The notes beneath the pieces were generated by a model, which had not been told where the DNA came from, did not search any database, and was given only the letters and a program-made list of their open reading frames with translations. This document shows, one piece after another, positions 14,412-25,000 of a stretch of 64,000 nt of DNA (position 1 is the stretch's first letter; the number at the start of each line of letters is the position of its first letter). Both the position numbers and the translations under genes were made by a program. The stretch comes from Ilex aquifolium (Eukaryota; Streptophyta; Magnoliopsida; Aquifoliales; Aquifoliaceae). The stretch covers positions 1,240,001 to 1,304,000 of the forward strand of contig OX637393.1 in assembly GCA_951799425.1 (NCBI GenBank), in the 5' to 3' direction.

Positions 14412-15102
14412 AAAAAGACCCTCATACTAAACAACCCCTTATGGAGCCTGCTCAAACTTCACCCTTCCGCAAAGCCTTTGGGGAAAATTAGGAAGGACAT
14501 GCCTCTCTAAAGGTTGCTGGAGTGAGACCCTCTCAATGCATTTTCTATTCAATTTTGGATAAATTATATTTTATGCTCTTAAATTATTATTTTTATTTTA
14601 TTTTATACTCTTAACTATAAAAATTTTCACATTGCACCCTAAAATATTAATTTTGTTTCATATCACTCCAAATAAATAACGGCTGTCAATTTTTTGACTA
14701 TAAATACACATGTAAGTGGTATGTACTACCAATATGCAACTGTTTATTGCACATGTACATGTCAAAAATAAGAAAAATATTCATCGATGATTTTGTTCTT
14801 CCTAAGCTCTAAATTTTCTTTTTTTGGCCAACTTTTTTTTTTTTCTTTCCAGCAATCATTTGATTGTAAAAGAGATAAAATAAAACAATATTAGGCACTT
14901 GACGGGAAGCTCTCTGTTTAAGTGACAAAGTTCATTTCGATACGTTGGGATCATCCAGACCGTTGAAAAAGAAAATCATCACCACTCCTTATACCATCTC
15001 CTACATCCATTTGCCACGGGACCATCGATTTTTCGGGTAAAACTCATATGTGCCACGAGGGAGATCTATTTATTCATTTATTGTGCAAAAATCATTGCGC
15101 AC
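13271..15102. other. intergenic region upstream of ATG8
   Basis: No gene is supported. The 13990-14380 segment begins GGGCATGTTTGGTATG and contains inverted runs of GGGTTTCATGAAACCC, resembling decayed hAT-type MITE sequence. A 21-base C run (14381-14401) followed by about 15 A closes it. The rest is AT-rich. Confidence 0.4.
14381..14401. repeat. 21-base C homopolymer
   Basis: Uninterrupted C run followed directly by an A run. Its length is probably unreliable in sequence data. It can form a G-quadruplex on the other strand. Confidence 0.9.
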
Positions 15103-15120
15103 AATAGAGTTTAGAATATT

Positions 15121-15364
15121 AACTCCGAGAGATAATTCAATTGGTAACAATGATGAATTTTTAACTCAGACATCCTACATTCGAATTTTGATAATCTCTT
15201 GGGTCATACCACAAGAGATTTATTCTTCATGTATATACCCTAATCCCGACGTGGATAGTTTGTCTTAGACCAAACCAGGAAGAAAATTAATCGAAATCCG
15301 TGTAAACTGGTAAACTGATCCGAACACTCCCACTTTAAACCAAAGAAAACAAAAAAAAAAACAA
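15121..15364 (+). mobile_element. SINE copy C, full length with 18-bp target-site duplication
   Basis: The best-preserved copy, 244 bp. It has an A-box-like head (GATAATTCAATTGGTAAC), a B-box-like ACATTCGAATTTTG, the shared family body and an A-rich tail. It is flanked by AATAGAGTTTAGAATATT (15103-15120) and AATAGAATTTAGAATATT (15365-15382): 18 bp, one mismatch. This is direct evidence of target-primed retrotransposition. Plus-strand orientation is set by the 3' A tail. Confidence 0.9.
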
Positions 15365-15382
15365 AATAGAATTTAGAATATT

Positions 15383-15977
15383 GAGCTAGCACATGTACAA
15401 TGCCGTTAACATTCATAAAGTCAATTTTTTTGTTTGCTTTTTTGTCATTTGTTTTGTTTGGTACCAAAAATGCTAGGCTGACCAAATAAGAAGATAAAAA
15501 ACAAAGATTAAATGACACGATATTGTTCAATTAAAATTCAAAATTTACTTACCGAGTCCATTATCATATAATTTACGCTCTATTTTTATCTAATTTTTGG
15601 TCAAATATAGCATTATTGATCCTTAATTTGATGTATTTATACGAAAAAATTGCTACAAGTCCTAGGTTCAATTCTCTAAAAAGCCCTCTTATATCAACAT
15701 CAAACCATTGTGATAATAAGTTTTGAATCTCGTAAGAGATATTTTGGTTTAATCAATACTTTTTGTGTATGTCTTGTTAGAGACTTTCTATTTTGAAATT
15801 CAAATGTCAGATGTCACGGTATTAACATGGCTTTTTCGACACCATAAATGCAAATATTGAAAGCTCCAGATTTGCTTCAGTGATCTCTTTCATCGTTTCT
15901 TAGCTTTTGAGTTAATATGCCAACCAACCTCCTTTTTTTCGTTTTTGGGTTGTTGGCAAATTCAATGCCATTATCTT

Positions 15978-16014
<37 letters not shown>

Positions 16015-16123
16015 TATATAGTCATGAAGAGATGAAATTCTCACAGGAGATGTTCTTGCCACTAATGCCATCTTCTCCACATCTATTCTTCCTTCTTCCA
16101 AGACTCTCTCTCTCTCTCTCTCT

Positions 16124-16166
<43 letters not shown>

Positions 16167-16260
16167 ATGTCTGTTTGGTGTATCAGTGTGTTTATTTTTC
16201 TTGACGGCCACCAAGGTGAATATATATATATATATATATATAAAGGGTTTTGTGGTTATG
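15383..16260. other. upstream region of MIR171 with microsatellites
   Basis: No coding gene. It holds a (CT)n run at about 15980-16010, a second (CT)n near 16106-16126 running into (TA)n to about 16160, and (TA)n at 16219-16242 ending TATAAAGGG. Either TATA-like string could serve the MIR171 transcript. CT-rich leaders are common in plant MIR genes, but the start site cannot be fixed here. Confidence 0.5.
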
Positions 16261-16381
16261 ATCAGTAAAACAATAATACAAGATATTGGTGCGGTTCAAT
16301 TAGAAAGCAGTTCTCTAAGTCTGAAGAGTTCTGTTGTTTGATTGAGCCGTGCCAATATCACGTATGACAACTGCTACTGAT
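16261..16381 (+). ncRNA. MIR171: microRNA precursor MIR171
   Basis: A stem-loop of about 121 nt. The 5' arm GATATTGGTGCGGTTCAAT pairs over 19 bases with ATTGAGCCGTGCCAATATC on the 3' arm, with only three G:U wobbles and no bulge. The 3' arm holds the mature miR171 sequence (miR171b/c register 16342-16362; miR171a-like register 16339-16359). The 5' arm holds the star strand (about 16281-16301). The stem base extends to ATCAGTA (16261) opposite TACTGAT (ending 16381). miR171 guides cleavage of mRNAs for HAIRY MERISTEM/SCL6-type GRAS transcription factors that control meristems and branching (established knowledge). Both arms are present with the expected duplex, so this looks like a functional gene. 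Confidence 0.95.
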
Positions 16382-17782
16382 GAGCTCTCTCTCCCCCCAC
16401 TTCTATCAGCAAAGGATCAAGCAGAAGGTACTTGATTTTTTTTTTCATTTCCTTTTCTCATATTATGTATCTCAGCTTTCTCCAAGTAAAAGGGTGTAAC
16501 TCTCTTTTTAGACAATGTATCTCACTTATCTCCATGTAAAAAGAGATGATATTTTTGTATACACAATCAAACTTTTTCTGTTTGCTTTAAAGGAAAGATT
16601 TTTGAAAAAAAATTTGTTCTCAGATATATTGGGGCCTGGATTTTATTATCATGGGGCTGTCTGTGTCGTGACGGGTTTGTCTCGTGTTGCAATTTATACA
16701 ACCCATAACTAGCCCATTAAATATTCGTGTATAGTCAGGTTTGCATTGTATCAAGTTCAACTTATGTATAAATTGTGCTTAAGTTGTATTTGGGTTTGAC
16801 AGACATGTGTTGTATTTAGTTGGTTTTGGGTCAACGCGTTTATTTGAAGAGCGCAATGGGTCTCTCTCCTTTACAACTCAAACTCGGTAAAACTCCAACT
16901 AAACTCACTAATTTTGTGTCGATTTTGTATCGACTTTACGAGTCGCCAAATTTTATAACTTGGTGGTCTTTTGTGCAGGTTTTAGCAACTAATTTGCCAG
17001 CATGTACCAAAAGCTCTTTTGTAGTTTTTCATTACCTCTAGAAAAGCTTTTTGCTATGAAGTCAGATGACACCATTTCTTGTGATCACATCAATCAAGGC
17101 CGATTTTTTTTTCTTTTGTTGTTTTCGGGCAATAAATAAGCGTTAATCCAAAAAATTAGATTACAATAAACCTCAAAACATATCGAGAAAACGATCGATT
17201 CCCGAAAAAAAGAGAAATTCGTAATAAATCTCTCAGTTGCTTGAACGGCCTAGCTAGGAAGGCAAACAACTCCCCTCTCAATAAGAGCACAAGGATAGTT
17301 CAAATACTTTGGACTTGGCCAAACATGACTTCCCTTCGCGGGCATATGATAAGAGACCTAATTCTCCATTTTTATCCCGAGATAATGAATTGAGTTCATA
17401 TAGGCATTTTTATTCGACCTTATTATAAATTACTCTTTTTCTTATCATGCTCGGGATTAACCATAATGGTTGGGAAAACAAACATCCATTTAGAAGATAC
17501 GCATGACCCCTACGCGATGGCAACAAGATAGTCTTCTTCATCTTCTTTTGATCTGTGTGTGTGTGTGAGAGAGAGATGCAATGGGGATCTAGCTGAGGTT
17601 TTAGTGGGAGCTAGGTACGGGCGTAGTAGGTGATGCTTGATCTAGAGAGAACCAGCATTTAGGCCCCATTATTTCAGTTATACTGGAAAGGCATTTCTCT
17701 TTTTTGACAAAGTGGTATGGGTGGGTGAAAGATTCCTTCTTCTTGGTCTTCTTGTTAAAAGCTATTTCAAAAGGACAAATTG
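16382..17782. other. intergenic region downstream of MIR171
   Basis: Presumably includes the 3' part of the primary miR171 transcript. About 16660-16860 contains fragments of a dispersed repeat rich in GTCGTG/TTGTG words, seen again near 52.3-52.7, 56.7-57.0 and 61.4 kb. No coding region is supported. Confidence 0.4.
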
Positions 17783-17796
17783 AACTTTCTTTCTCC

Positions 17797-17917
17797 AAAA
17801 ATGAATATTTTAGTCCCGATGTGAATGACTTGTCTTTGACCAGACTGGAAAGAGAATTAGTCGAGTTGTTTATAAGCTGGTCCGGACACCCCATGACTGT
17901 CAAAACAAAAAAAAAAA
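17797..17917 (+). mobile_element. SINE copy D, 5'-truncated
   Basis: About 121 bp of the 3' half of the SINE family: AGTCCCGATGTGAATGACTT, GTCTTTGACCAGACTGGAAA, TATAAGCTGGTCCGGACAC, then an A tail. It is flanked by a 14-bp duplication with one mismatch: AACTTTCTTTCTCC (17783-17796) and AACTTTTTTTCTCC (17918-17931). The truncated start at a TSD border is as expected for incomplete reverse transcription. Confidence 0.87.
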
Positions 17918-17931
17918 AACTTTTTTTCTCC

Positions 17932-19939
17932 GACGAGTGGAGGATATTCCCAAAGATTTTTATCTCTATGAATCAAAGAAATAATATAAGTATTCTCTCT
18001 CTGCACACGGTCAATGTTAAGTACGTTTGACTCTCCTCAAATCCCGCAACAACGAGAACGTCATGCACTATCCTGCCTGTATAGCATTTGTGGACTGCAG
18101 TTTTAACTAATTTTCTTCCTAATTGAACTTCTCCAATAATGGGTTACATCTTTGACAACTTTCACCCTAATTGCAGCTCATATGAACCCTTCCTGCAGTG
18201 ATCTAAACCGCGATATTTGGTGAAACCATCAAAACAAATGTCACGAGGCCAAAAATTAATGATCGAAAGCTGGGGGAGCAAAGTATCATCAAAGGAAAGC
18301 TAGTATAATGATTTGAAAGGGACTAATGCTTGTGTCTACTTCAAGCTATGTATTAGTTGTCTAGGTTGGTTTTTGAATCATTTGATTCATGAAGGGTAAC
18401 AATGGTTTAAAGAAAAAGTATCAAGATATATGTTCATCAACTTATAATATTTGATTGGGGATACATATTCTTGGAATGCATTTACTTATATCAATATTAA
18501 CATGATTCTGGAATGATATCGAAAAAGTTTGTACAAGATGAAGATCGACAGGAAAGCTTGCTGCATTATATGTGTTTCGTTTTTATTCAATATCGTGTTG
18601 TCTTCGCTACTCAAACTGATTTACAATGATTAATATGAAGACAATGGTGGCAATTTACTTAGTTTGCTGCTAGTATTGATATGGTGAAGATGATCAAGCT
18701 CGTTACTGCGGTCTAATAACTAGAGTGTTTGGATGATTCTGTTTTACAGATTTAGAATTCATTATTTGGCATTTTGTTTGCTAAAGAAGTCTTGATTTGA
18801 TCATTTGCCAACTTGGTAAATATTCAGAGGAATCTTCATTGTTTTCTCCAGCTATACTTTCATCATGAAAACATTCCCTCCAAAGCAAAACATGAAGAAA
18901 AAAAAAAATTCAGATGAGTAAATACTGATGTTAGTATAAGTTGAATCGATAGAAACCTTAACCATTCAATTCACCTAGGTCAAATAATCGATAAAAACCT
19001 TAATCATTCTACTCACCTAGGCCAAATCATCTGTTTTTCCACCACCCTTGTGTTGCCTTTGGCTTATTTTCGCAATAACTTCAAACTCAATGCAGCCATT
19101 GGTGTTCCCAGCACATATGCAAACTGATCTTATTTCTAGCTTCTCTCCCTGCAGTCCTTTATGGTTTGTTTGACAAGAGTCTTACATGCTATATTTATGC
19201 AAGAATCTATTGTCCATCATGTAAAGTTTAATTCACTTGATCTACCCCTTATCACATACCAAGAAAATTATGGCTTGGAAGCGCAAGGGCCTCTAGAATT
19301 ATGAAGCCAAAGAGTATGTCAAATAAATAATCGAAATTCAAGTCAAAAGAAAACTTGAATTGCAATAACAAATCCGTAAGTTGTTGGATATAGACTAAGA
19401 GAATTTTTTGAGATTAAATTTCAAAACTCCCAGCAATACAGGTTTTAACCGAAAAAACTAACGTATGAAGTTAATTACCAACAGAATCACTTGATCTGCT
19501 TGATCGTCACCACAGTCAAAATTACCAACAGATTAAAGAGATTATGGCTTGGAAGGCCATATGGCATCAAGACTGTAGAATTTTTAAGTCAAGGAGTTTG
19601 TAAAAATAATCAGAACTCAAACAAAGGAATTCCAAACTATAAGATGTTTTTGAATATAGACCAACAAAGAGAACCTGTGGAGCTTAAATTCCAAACTCTG
19701 AACAATATAGTTATTACAGTCACAGCTGAAAAATTAACATACAAATATGAGAGGAATGCCCATATGTATTGAAATAAAATTGGGCTAATCACAGTGCACA
19801 GAGTTTGTACGCAGTGGAGAATTACAATTGACAAGTGTCTACTCTGTATAACTGTTCTTGACAAGCATATTATTGAAGTACCCACAAAAATACCTACAGG
19901 GAATCACAAGCATGGGGGAGAGAGAGAGAGAGAGAAGTA
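17932..19939. other. intergenic region between MIR171 and ATPC1
   Basis: AT-rich. Two related segments (about 19260-19450 and 19535-19740) share words such as ATTATGGCTTGGAAG and AATTCCAAACT, suggesting an old local duplication. A (GA)n run at 19919-19934 lies just 3' of the ATPC1 stop. No gene is seen. Confidence 0.4.
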
Positions 19940-21070
19940 CTAAACCAAGGCATCGGCTCCAGCAACAATCTCCAATATCTCTCCTGTGATTTTGGCTTGG
20001 CGTTGCCTATTGTACACCATAGACAGAGACTTCTTCAATTCCATTGCATTATCAGTTGCATTGCTCATGGCACTCATTCTGGCAGCAAGCTCACTAGCCA
20101 GTGACTCCTGCAATGCCCTCAAGATTTGACTGTTGAGATAAAGAGGCAACAAAGCATCAAGAATCTGAACTGGGTCTTGTTCGAATTGCAAAATAGGCGA
20201 AAAATCGACGGTTTCAGTCCTCACAACATCTCTTTCAACTGTCAATTTTCCCTCCTTTGTTGTCAATCTAAATAACTCATCGTCTGCTGCATCAACACAA
20301 TTTCCATTTATATCACAAATCTCTCCCTTTGGTGACAATGGAAGCAAAGTATGAATCACTGGATCAGACTTAACCAATGACACAAATTTGGTGTACAAAA
20401 GCTCTACTTTATCAACCTCTTCACTCACAAAAAGCGAAAAAACGTCGTCCGCGATCACCTGAGCTTCCTTAGCAGTGGGAAGAGAACTACCTTCAATAAA
20501 CTTATCTAGTGGAATATAAGGCCTACGAAGAAAATATGTATTACCCTTTTTACCAACACTTATTACAGTAAAATCAACGCCAAGACCTTTCAAATCTCTC
20601 ATCCGGGCTTCGGCTTTTTTGATGATTGCATTGTTGAAACCACCACAAAGGCCACGATCACCAGTAACAACCACCAGAGCCACCTTCTTTACTGATCTGA
20701 CATTGGTGAGAGGAACGTCTATGTCTTCAGTTTGGAGCTGTTCATTGATGTTATAAAGAACTTCAACTAGAGTTTCAGAGAAGGGTCTAGCATTGACCAC
20801 TGCTTCTTGAGCTCTTCTCACTTTAGCAGCGGCCACAAGCTTCATAGCCTCAGTGATTTTCTGGGTGTTCTTTACAGATTCAATGCGTCCACGAAGCTCA
20901 CGAAGACCACAGTGAATTGGGTTCACTGCTGATGATCTAGAGGGGTTGGAAGTGGGTGAGCTATGGTTTGGAAGCTGAAAAGGGTTGAGGAAAGAGCGAA
21001 AGGAGAGAGAGGAAGAGTCAGAGAGTGAAGGTTTTGAGGAAACCCACATGGTAAGATTTGAGCAAGACAT
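19940..21070 (-). CDS. ATPC1: chloroplast ATP synthase gamma subunit precursor
   Basis: A single uninterrupted exon of 376 residues on the minus strand. The first 50 or so residues are Ser-rich and basic, a chloroplast transit peptide ending before GLRELRGRIESVKNTQKITE. The core motifs TGDRGLCGGFNN (about 136-147) and the C-terminal helix ending KITGEILEIVAGADALV are standard for F1 gamma, whose coiled-coil ends form the rotating shaft of CF1. Cys252 and Cys258 in the GEICDINGNC loop are the plant-specific redox pair reduced by thioredoxin in the light to activate the enzyme. Length and motifs match ATPC1 rather than a mitochondrial gamma, which lacks that loop. No introns and no lesions. Confidence 0.97.
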   Translation of the reverse strand: MSCSNLTMWVSSKPSLSDSSSLSFRSFLNPFQLPNHSSPTSNPSRSSAVNPIHCGLRELRGRIESVKNTQKITEAMKLVAAAKVRRAQEAVVNARPFSETLVEVLYNINEQLQTEDIDVPLTNVRSVKKVALVVVTGDRGLCGGFNNAIIKKAEARMRDLKGLGVDFTVISVGKKGNTYFLRRPYIPLDKFIEGSSLPTAKEAQVIADDVFSLFVSEEVDKVELLYTKFVSLVKSDPVIHTLLPLSPKGEICDINGNCVDAADDELFRLTTKEGKLTVERDVVRTETVDFSPILQFEQDPVQILDALLPLYLNSQILRALQESLASELAARMSAMSNATDNAMELKKSLSMVYNRQRQAKITGEILEIVAGADALV

Positions 21071-22044
21071 GGTTGCAGTACTTTTTTGGGATCTGCAAAA
21101 TGCTCAATCTGGGAGAGAAGAGGGTCTGTGATGTGAGTTTGGATCTTATCTCTAGAGTGGTGTTGCTGGTTTTGGGGTGAATTCTATTGGTATGGAGGAG
21201 AGGAGGGGAATGAGAGGTGGAGGGAGAGATAGGGAGGGAGTGTTTGGATGAGGTTTTGGGATAAGGATTTTGACCGTTGGAGATTGCGGTCTGAGAGGAA
21301 ACTTCTATTTGGAAGTGGGGGTTTTGGCAAGTTAATTATCATTTTGAAGTGTAGTCTTTTGAATGAGAATATCATGTGGTCATAAGTAGATGAGGGCTCA
21401 CAGAACCCCCCCCCCTCCCCCCCCCCCCCCCCCCACCCCACCCCCCGGCGGGGCGCCGCCGCCCCCCCTCTTGATGCACCCACTAGTTTTCTGGATCCCC
21501 ATCAGATGCGGATATTTGTTTGTGATTTTTTGTTTGTATACGAGACAAGACTGTAAACATATTTTAACGTAATTGAATTGCTTTGTCACAGGTGTTAAAA
21601 CATAAAGTACCAGTGTTTCACAATTTAGATTGACAAAATATCTTGTTGATTAGGCAGTTAACCTTCTCTCCAATCAGCCACCAACAGATGCTTTTAGATG
21701 CATAGTAAGAAACTCACACTATCGTACTTGATCTGACCGGTACTGTAATTTTTCCATACTTATGTTTTTACTTGAAAAAAATTGAAGCTTGTACCAACTA
21801 CTCCTCTGAACTTGATCCGGAATATAAAACATGAAGACATAAATTTACACCATCTATAAACAATAGATACAAAAAAAGGCACACATTCCCTTTGAAGCCT
21901 CGTTAGTAGCTGGAAAAGTTCACAACAGATTGCTTTTTTTTCCACCAACTTGGCTACCTGATGAGATTTGATATGCAGCATAGCACATCCAACAACCAAT
22001 TTAGGGCCATCAATTAAACCTAACATGCACAAACAGAGCTACAA
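21071..22044. other. 5' flank of ATPC1 and spacer
   Basis: 21071-21260 is a GA/TG-rich leader and promoter region on the minus strand. At 21406-21434 two C runs (10 and 18 bases) are followed by a GC-rich patch (GGCGGGGCGCCGCCGCC) unlike anything nearby. No gene. Confidence 0.45.
21406..21470. repeat. C homopolymers and GC-rich patch
   Basis: C10, T, C18, A, then CCCCACCCCCC and a GGCGGGGCGCCGCCGCC block in an otherwise AT-rich region. It may be a true low-complexity tract, or a consensus error at a homopolymer. Confidence 0.8.
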
Positions 22045-25000
22045 CTAACCAAATTCATCATTTTTATTACGGTTCGAGCTTTCTTCAGTTGTATCAGTAT
22101 TCACATTCAAATCCCTCCTTTTGGCTCGGCCAGTACTTAAACTAGAATCAGCTATGCATGCACATTTTCGTGGTTTCCTCGATGGAGAAACAGCAACAGA
22201 ACTGAGACAGGGAGGTTGTGGCATCCCTACAGCATGCTTCTGCAGTGTACCATGTTTTGTATTTTGTGTGGTATTCGTGCAACATCGGTTGGAATGAGAT
22301 GGAGCCTGGAGTTGGCAAGGAGAACAATATCTATGCATTGCAAGGTTGGGCTTCGTAGGCAGAGAACCTGGAGGGTATGAATTCAGATCCAAGCATAAAG
22401 AACTCCACGGGTAATCCTTCTCTAGGTCTGTCAAACCCAATGTAATTGTGCTGCCTTCTGAGGGGCCACAGGCGTTGCCTTCTAAAGTGCCATTCATACT
22501 TGGTTCACTTTGTGAATGATTAATATCTGCATCTGTGGCAACTTTTGCCGCCTAATAGCAAGTAAAGAACAAAAATGTAAAACACGGATCAGAATAAGTT
22601 ATAGCTGGCCCATTGAAAAACAAGATTCGGATTGTTTACCCTAGTAGAGATAAGGTACCATAGAAATCACGAGATAAAACTAAGCTTAACTTTTTGGCTA
22701 GACAAAAACTGAGATACAAACCGAGCAAAAAATCTGAGATACCAAAATTGCGAGGATTAACATAACATATGAGCCAAACCTTGCGATTGAAGAGCACATC
22801 CAGCAATCACAAACAGTGGTGCAATCGGTTAGAAACCCAAGAATAATACAAGATGGAAATTCCCAGAAATAGAGAATAAGAGCACTTTCTTTTAAAACTA
22901 AATAAGAGGCACATTACTAGCAAAAAAAGTAAGAAGCACATTAGTAAAAGTTCAGAGGTCAATCCTCAAATAGAATGTGGCACACTTTAAAACTTGAATC
23001 AGCTGGATTTGCCACAAAGTTACTAACGGCGCATACATTTGAGCATAGACAAAAATTCTAAACTTCAAACTGCCTTATTTCTAAAATAAAGCAGTATGAT
23101 GGGTTACATCTCTTTATAGACAATGTGAACAAATAAAATTAAAGCAGGAAGAAGAAACTCATTAACATAATATCATCAAAGATAATTCATGAATCATTTA
23201 ATCAAATTTGATCTGCAGATTGGACAAATTATTCCCTGACAGAAAAAAAAACTGAATACCTTATTTTGTATGTTGAGGTTCTGATCAGAAGCAGATCCCT
23301 CCTCTCCTTCAGAGTCGGCATCTCTTCACACTCAAACTCTACATTTTCCCCAATTTCTTCATCAGAATCACTTAACTCTTCCTGTTCCATCACGATTTCT
23401 GGAAGAGACAGGTCATGGGCACCTGAATCAAGATTCTGACTGATTCCCTTTGGAGTAGAAGCTGTTGGCTGTGCACTGCAGTGATCCAATGAATTTGTTG
23501 TGTTTTGAAATTCTAAGGTTTCAGAAGCTGGAACACTTATTATTGACACCGTTGGATTGCGTTCACCTGCATTTCCACTTCATGCAACTTTTGACTTACT
23601 ATATGTGCAACTCAGTTGAACATCCAAATCAAGTCCATCGCTCTTTCTACTAGGACTAGAGGGTTTAGCAAAGGCAGTGATTGGACTACTATTGATGTGT
23701 GACTTAGCCTGGAAAGCATCAAATGGATTCTGAAATTGAGCACCTATGCCCCTTAATGATTCTGAATTAACAGATAGTTGGCCAGCTGAGTGTGCAGCTA
23801 CTGAGTCACAATTTACATTATCGGTTCTTTGCAGAAGCGGATGGAAGTCAAAACCAACTGCCGAGGACGCAGCAGTTACCTTAAGCCATGCAATTAACCA
23901 ACACATCAGATCCAGTAAAAGTTAACCAGAATGGATGCCAATGAATGGAGGTAAATTTTTTTGGTCTACTATTAGCATAATTACATACCTTTATCGGATT
24001 TTCCGGTGCTTTAGAAGATGAACGATTCTTCTGCCTAACAAATATCAGTAACACAATCAACATGTAGCATGTAAATAACCACACCAATGCTGAATATATT
24101 ACGGCATTTGTTTTCATGACTTTTTCAGAACCATGTGCAAACAACATATTAAAGGTTGGATTTTCACTTTCCTTTAGAATTATAAAAGTCTCTATGAAGC
24201 CCTACTACTTACTTTGTTTGACTCAAATGGGCAAACAGCACCCAAAGGAACAATGATGCAATTTATCAGACATACCAAAGGTAAACAATTACATTTTGGT
24301 AAAAAAAAGGCAACATGAGCAATGCCGAGTTTGGGAAGGAAAATACCTGATGCTTAGATTTGCAAGAAAACTTCCATGCTTCAAAATCAAAGGCAGCTCA
24401 AAAAATACAAAATTGTATTGCAGCTAATCAAACTTTGCATAATGTCCTTTAAGAATCTCTTGACAGAGGGTGACTCTATGAATGAACAATGATAGGAAAC
24501 TGATGGACGTTTGTCACAAATTCCAAGTGCCTTGGATTGAGCTTGTCCTACATTGGAATTGCAACTCCTTCCAAACTAGTATTTGAGCCCTGTGAACCTC
24601 TGATTCATGGTTGGTTGGTTTGGAGCTGGAAGGTTCTAACCTAATATCACAGCAGAGTTTCAGAAGAGAATGGACAAGGCTCAAGAGTTGCCCGGTTATT
24701 TATTCAGTTGAGATGATAGTCAAGTCTCTCCACTTATAACTCAATTTGCATGTAAGAGGGAGTCTGAAAGTTTGTCCCACTTCGATTAATGTATGGCTGT
24801 TTGCCCATTAGAATAAAAAAAATGTTGAGAGATAGGTAAATTAGAGGCTATCCTTGGGTGCAGTAGTAGATCTGTACTAGAACAAACCTTTTCACTTCAA
24901 AATGCAAGTTATAATTGCAATTATTGAAGTCTACTGTTAAACATAAAAAGGGTATGTTACAGTAAAAACAGTATGTTACACTAAAAACTATTAATGGGCG

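Noticed and set aside
23545..23610. A 33-nt GTAAGT..GCAG segment that would remove the in-frame stop of the GON4L-like gene
   Set aside because: Far below the minimum size of plant introns, so the stop is treated as a real lesion.
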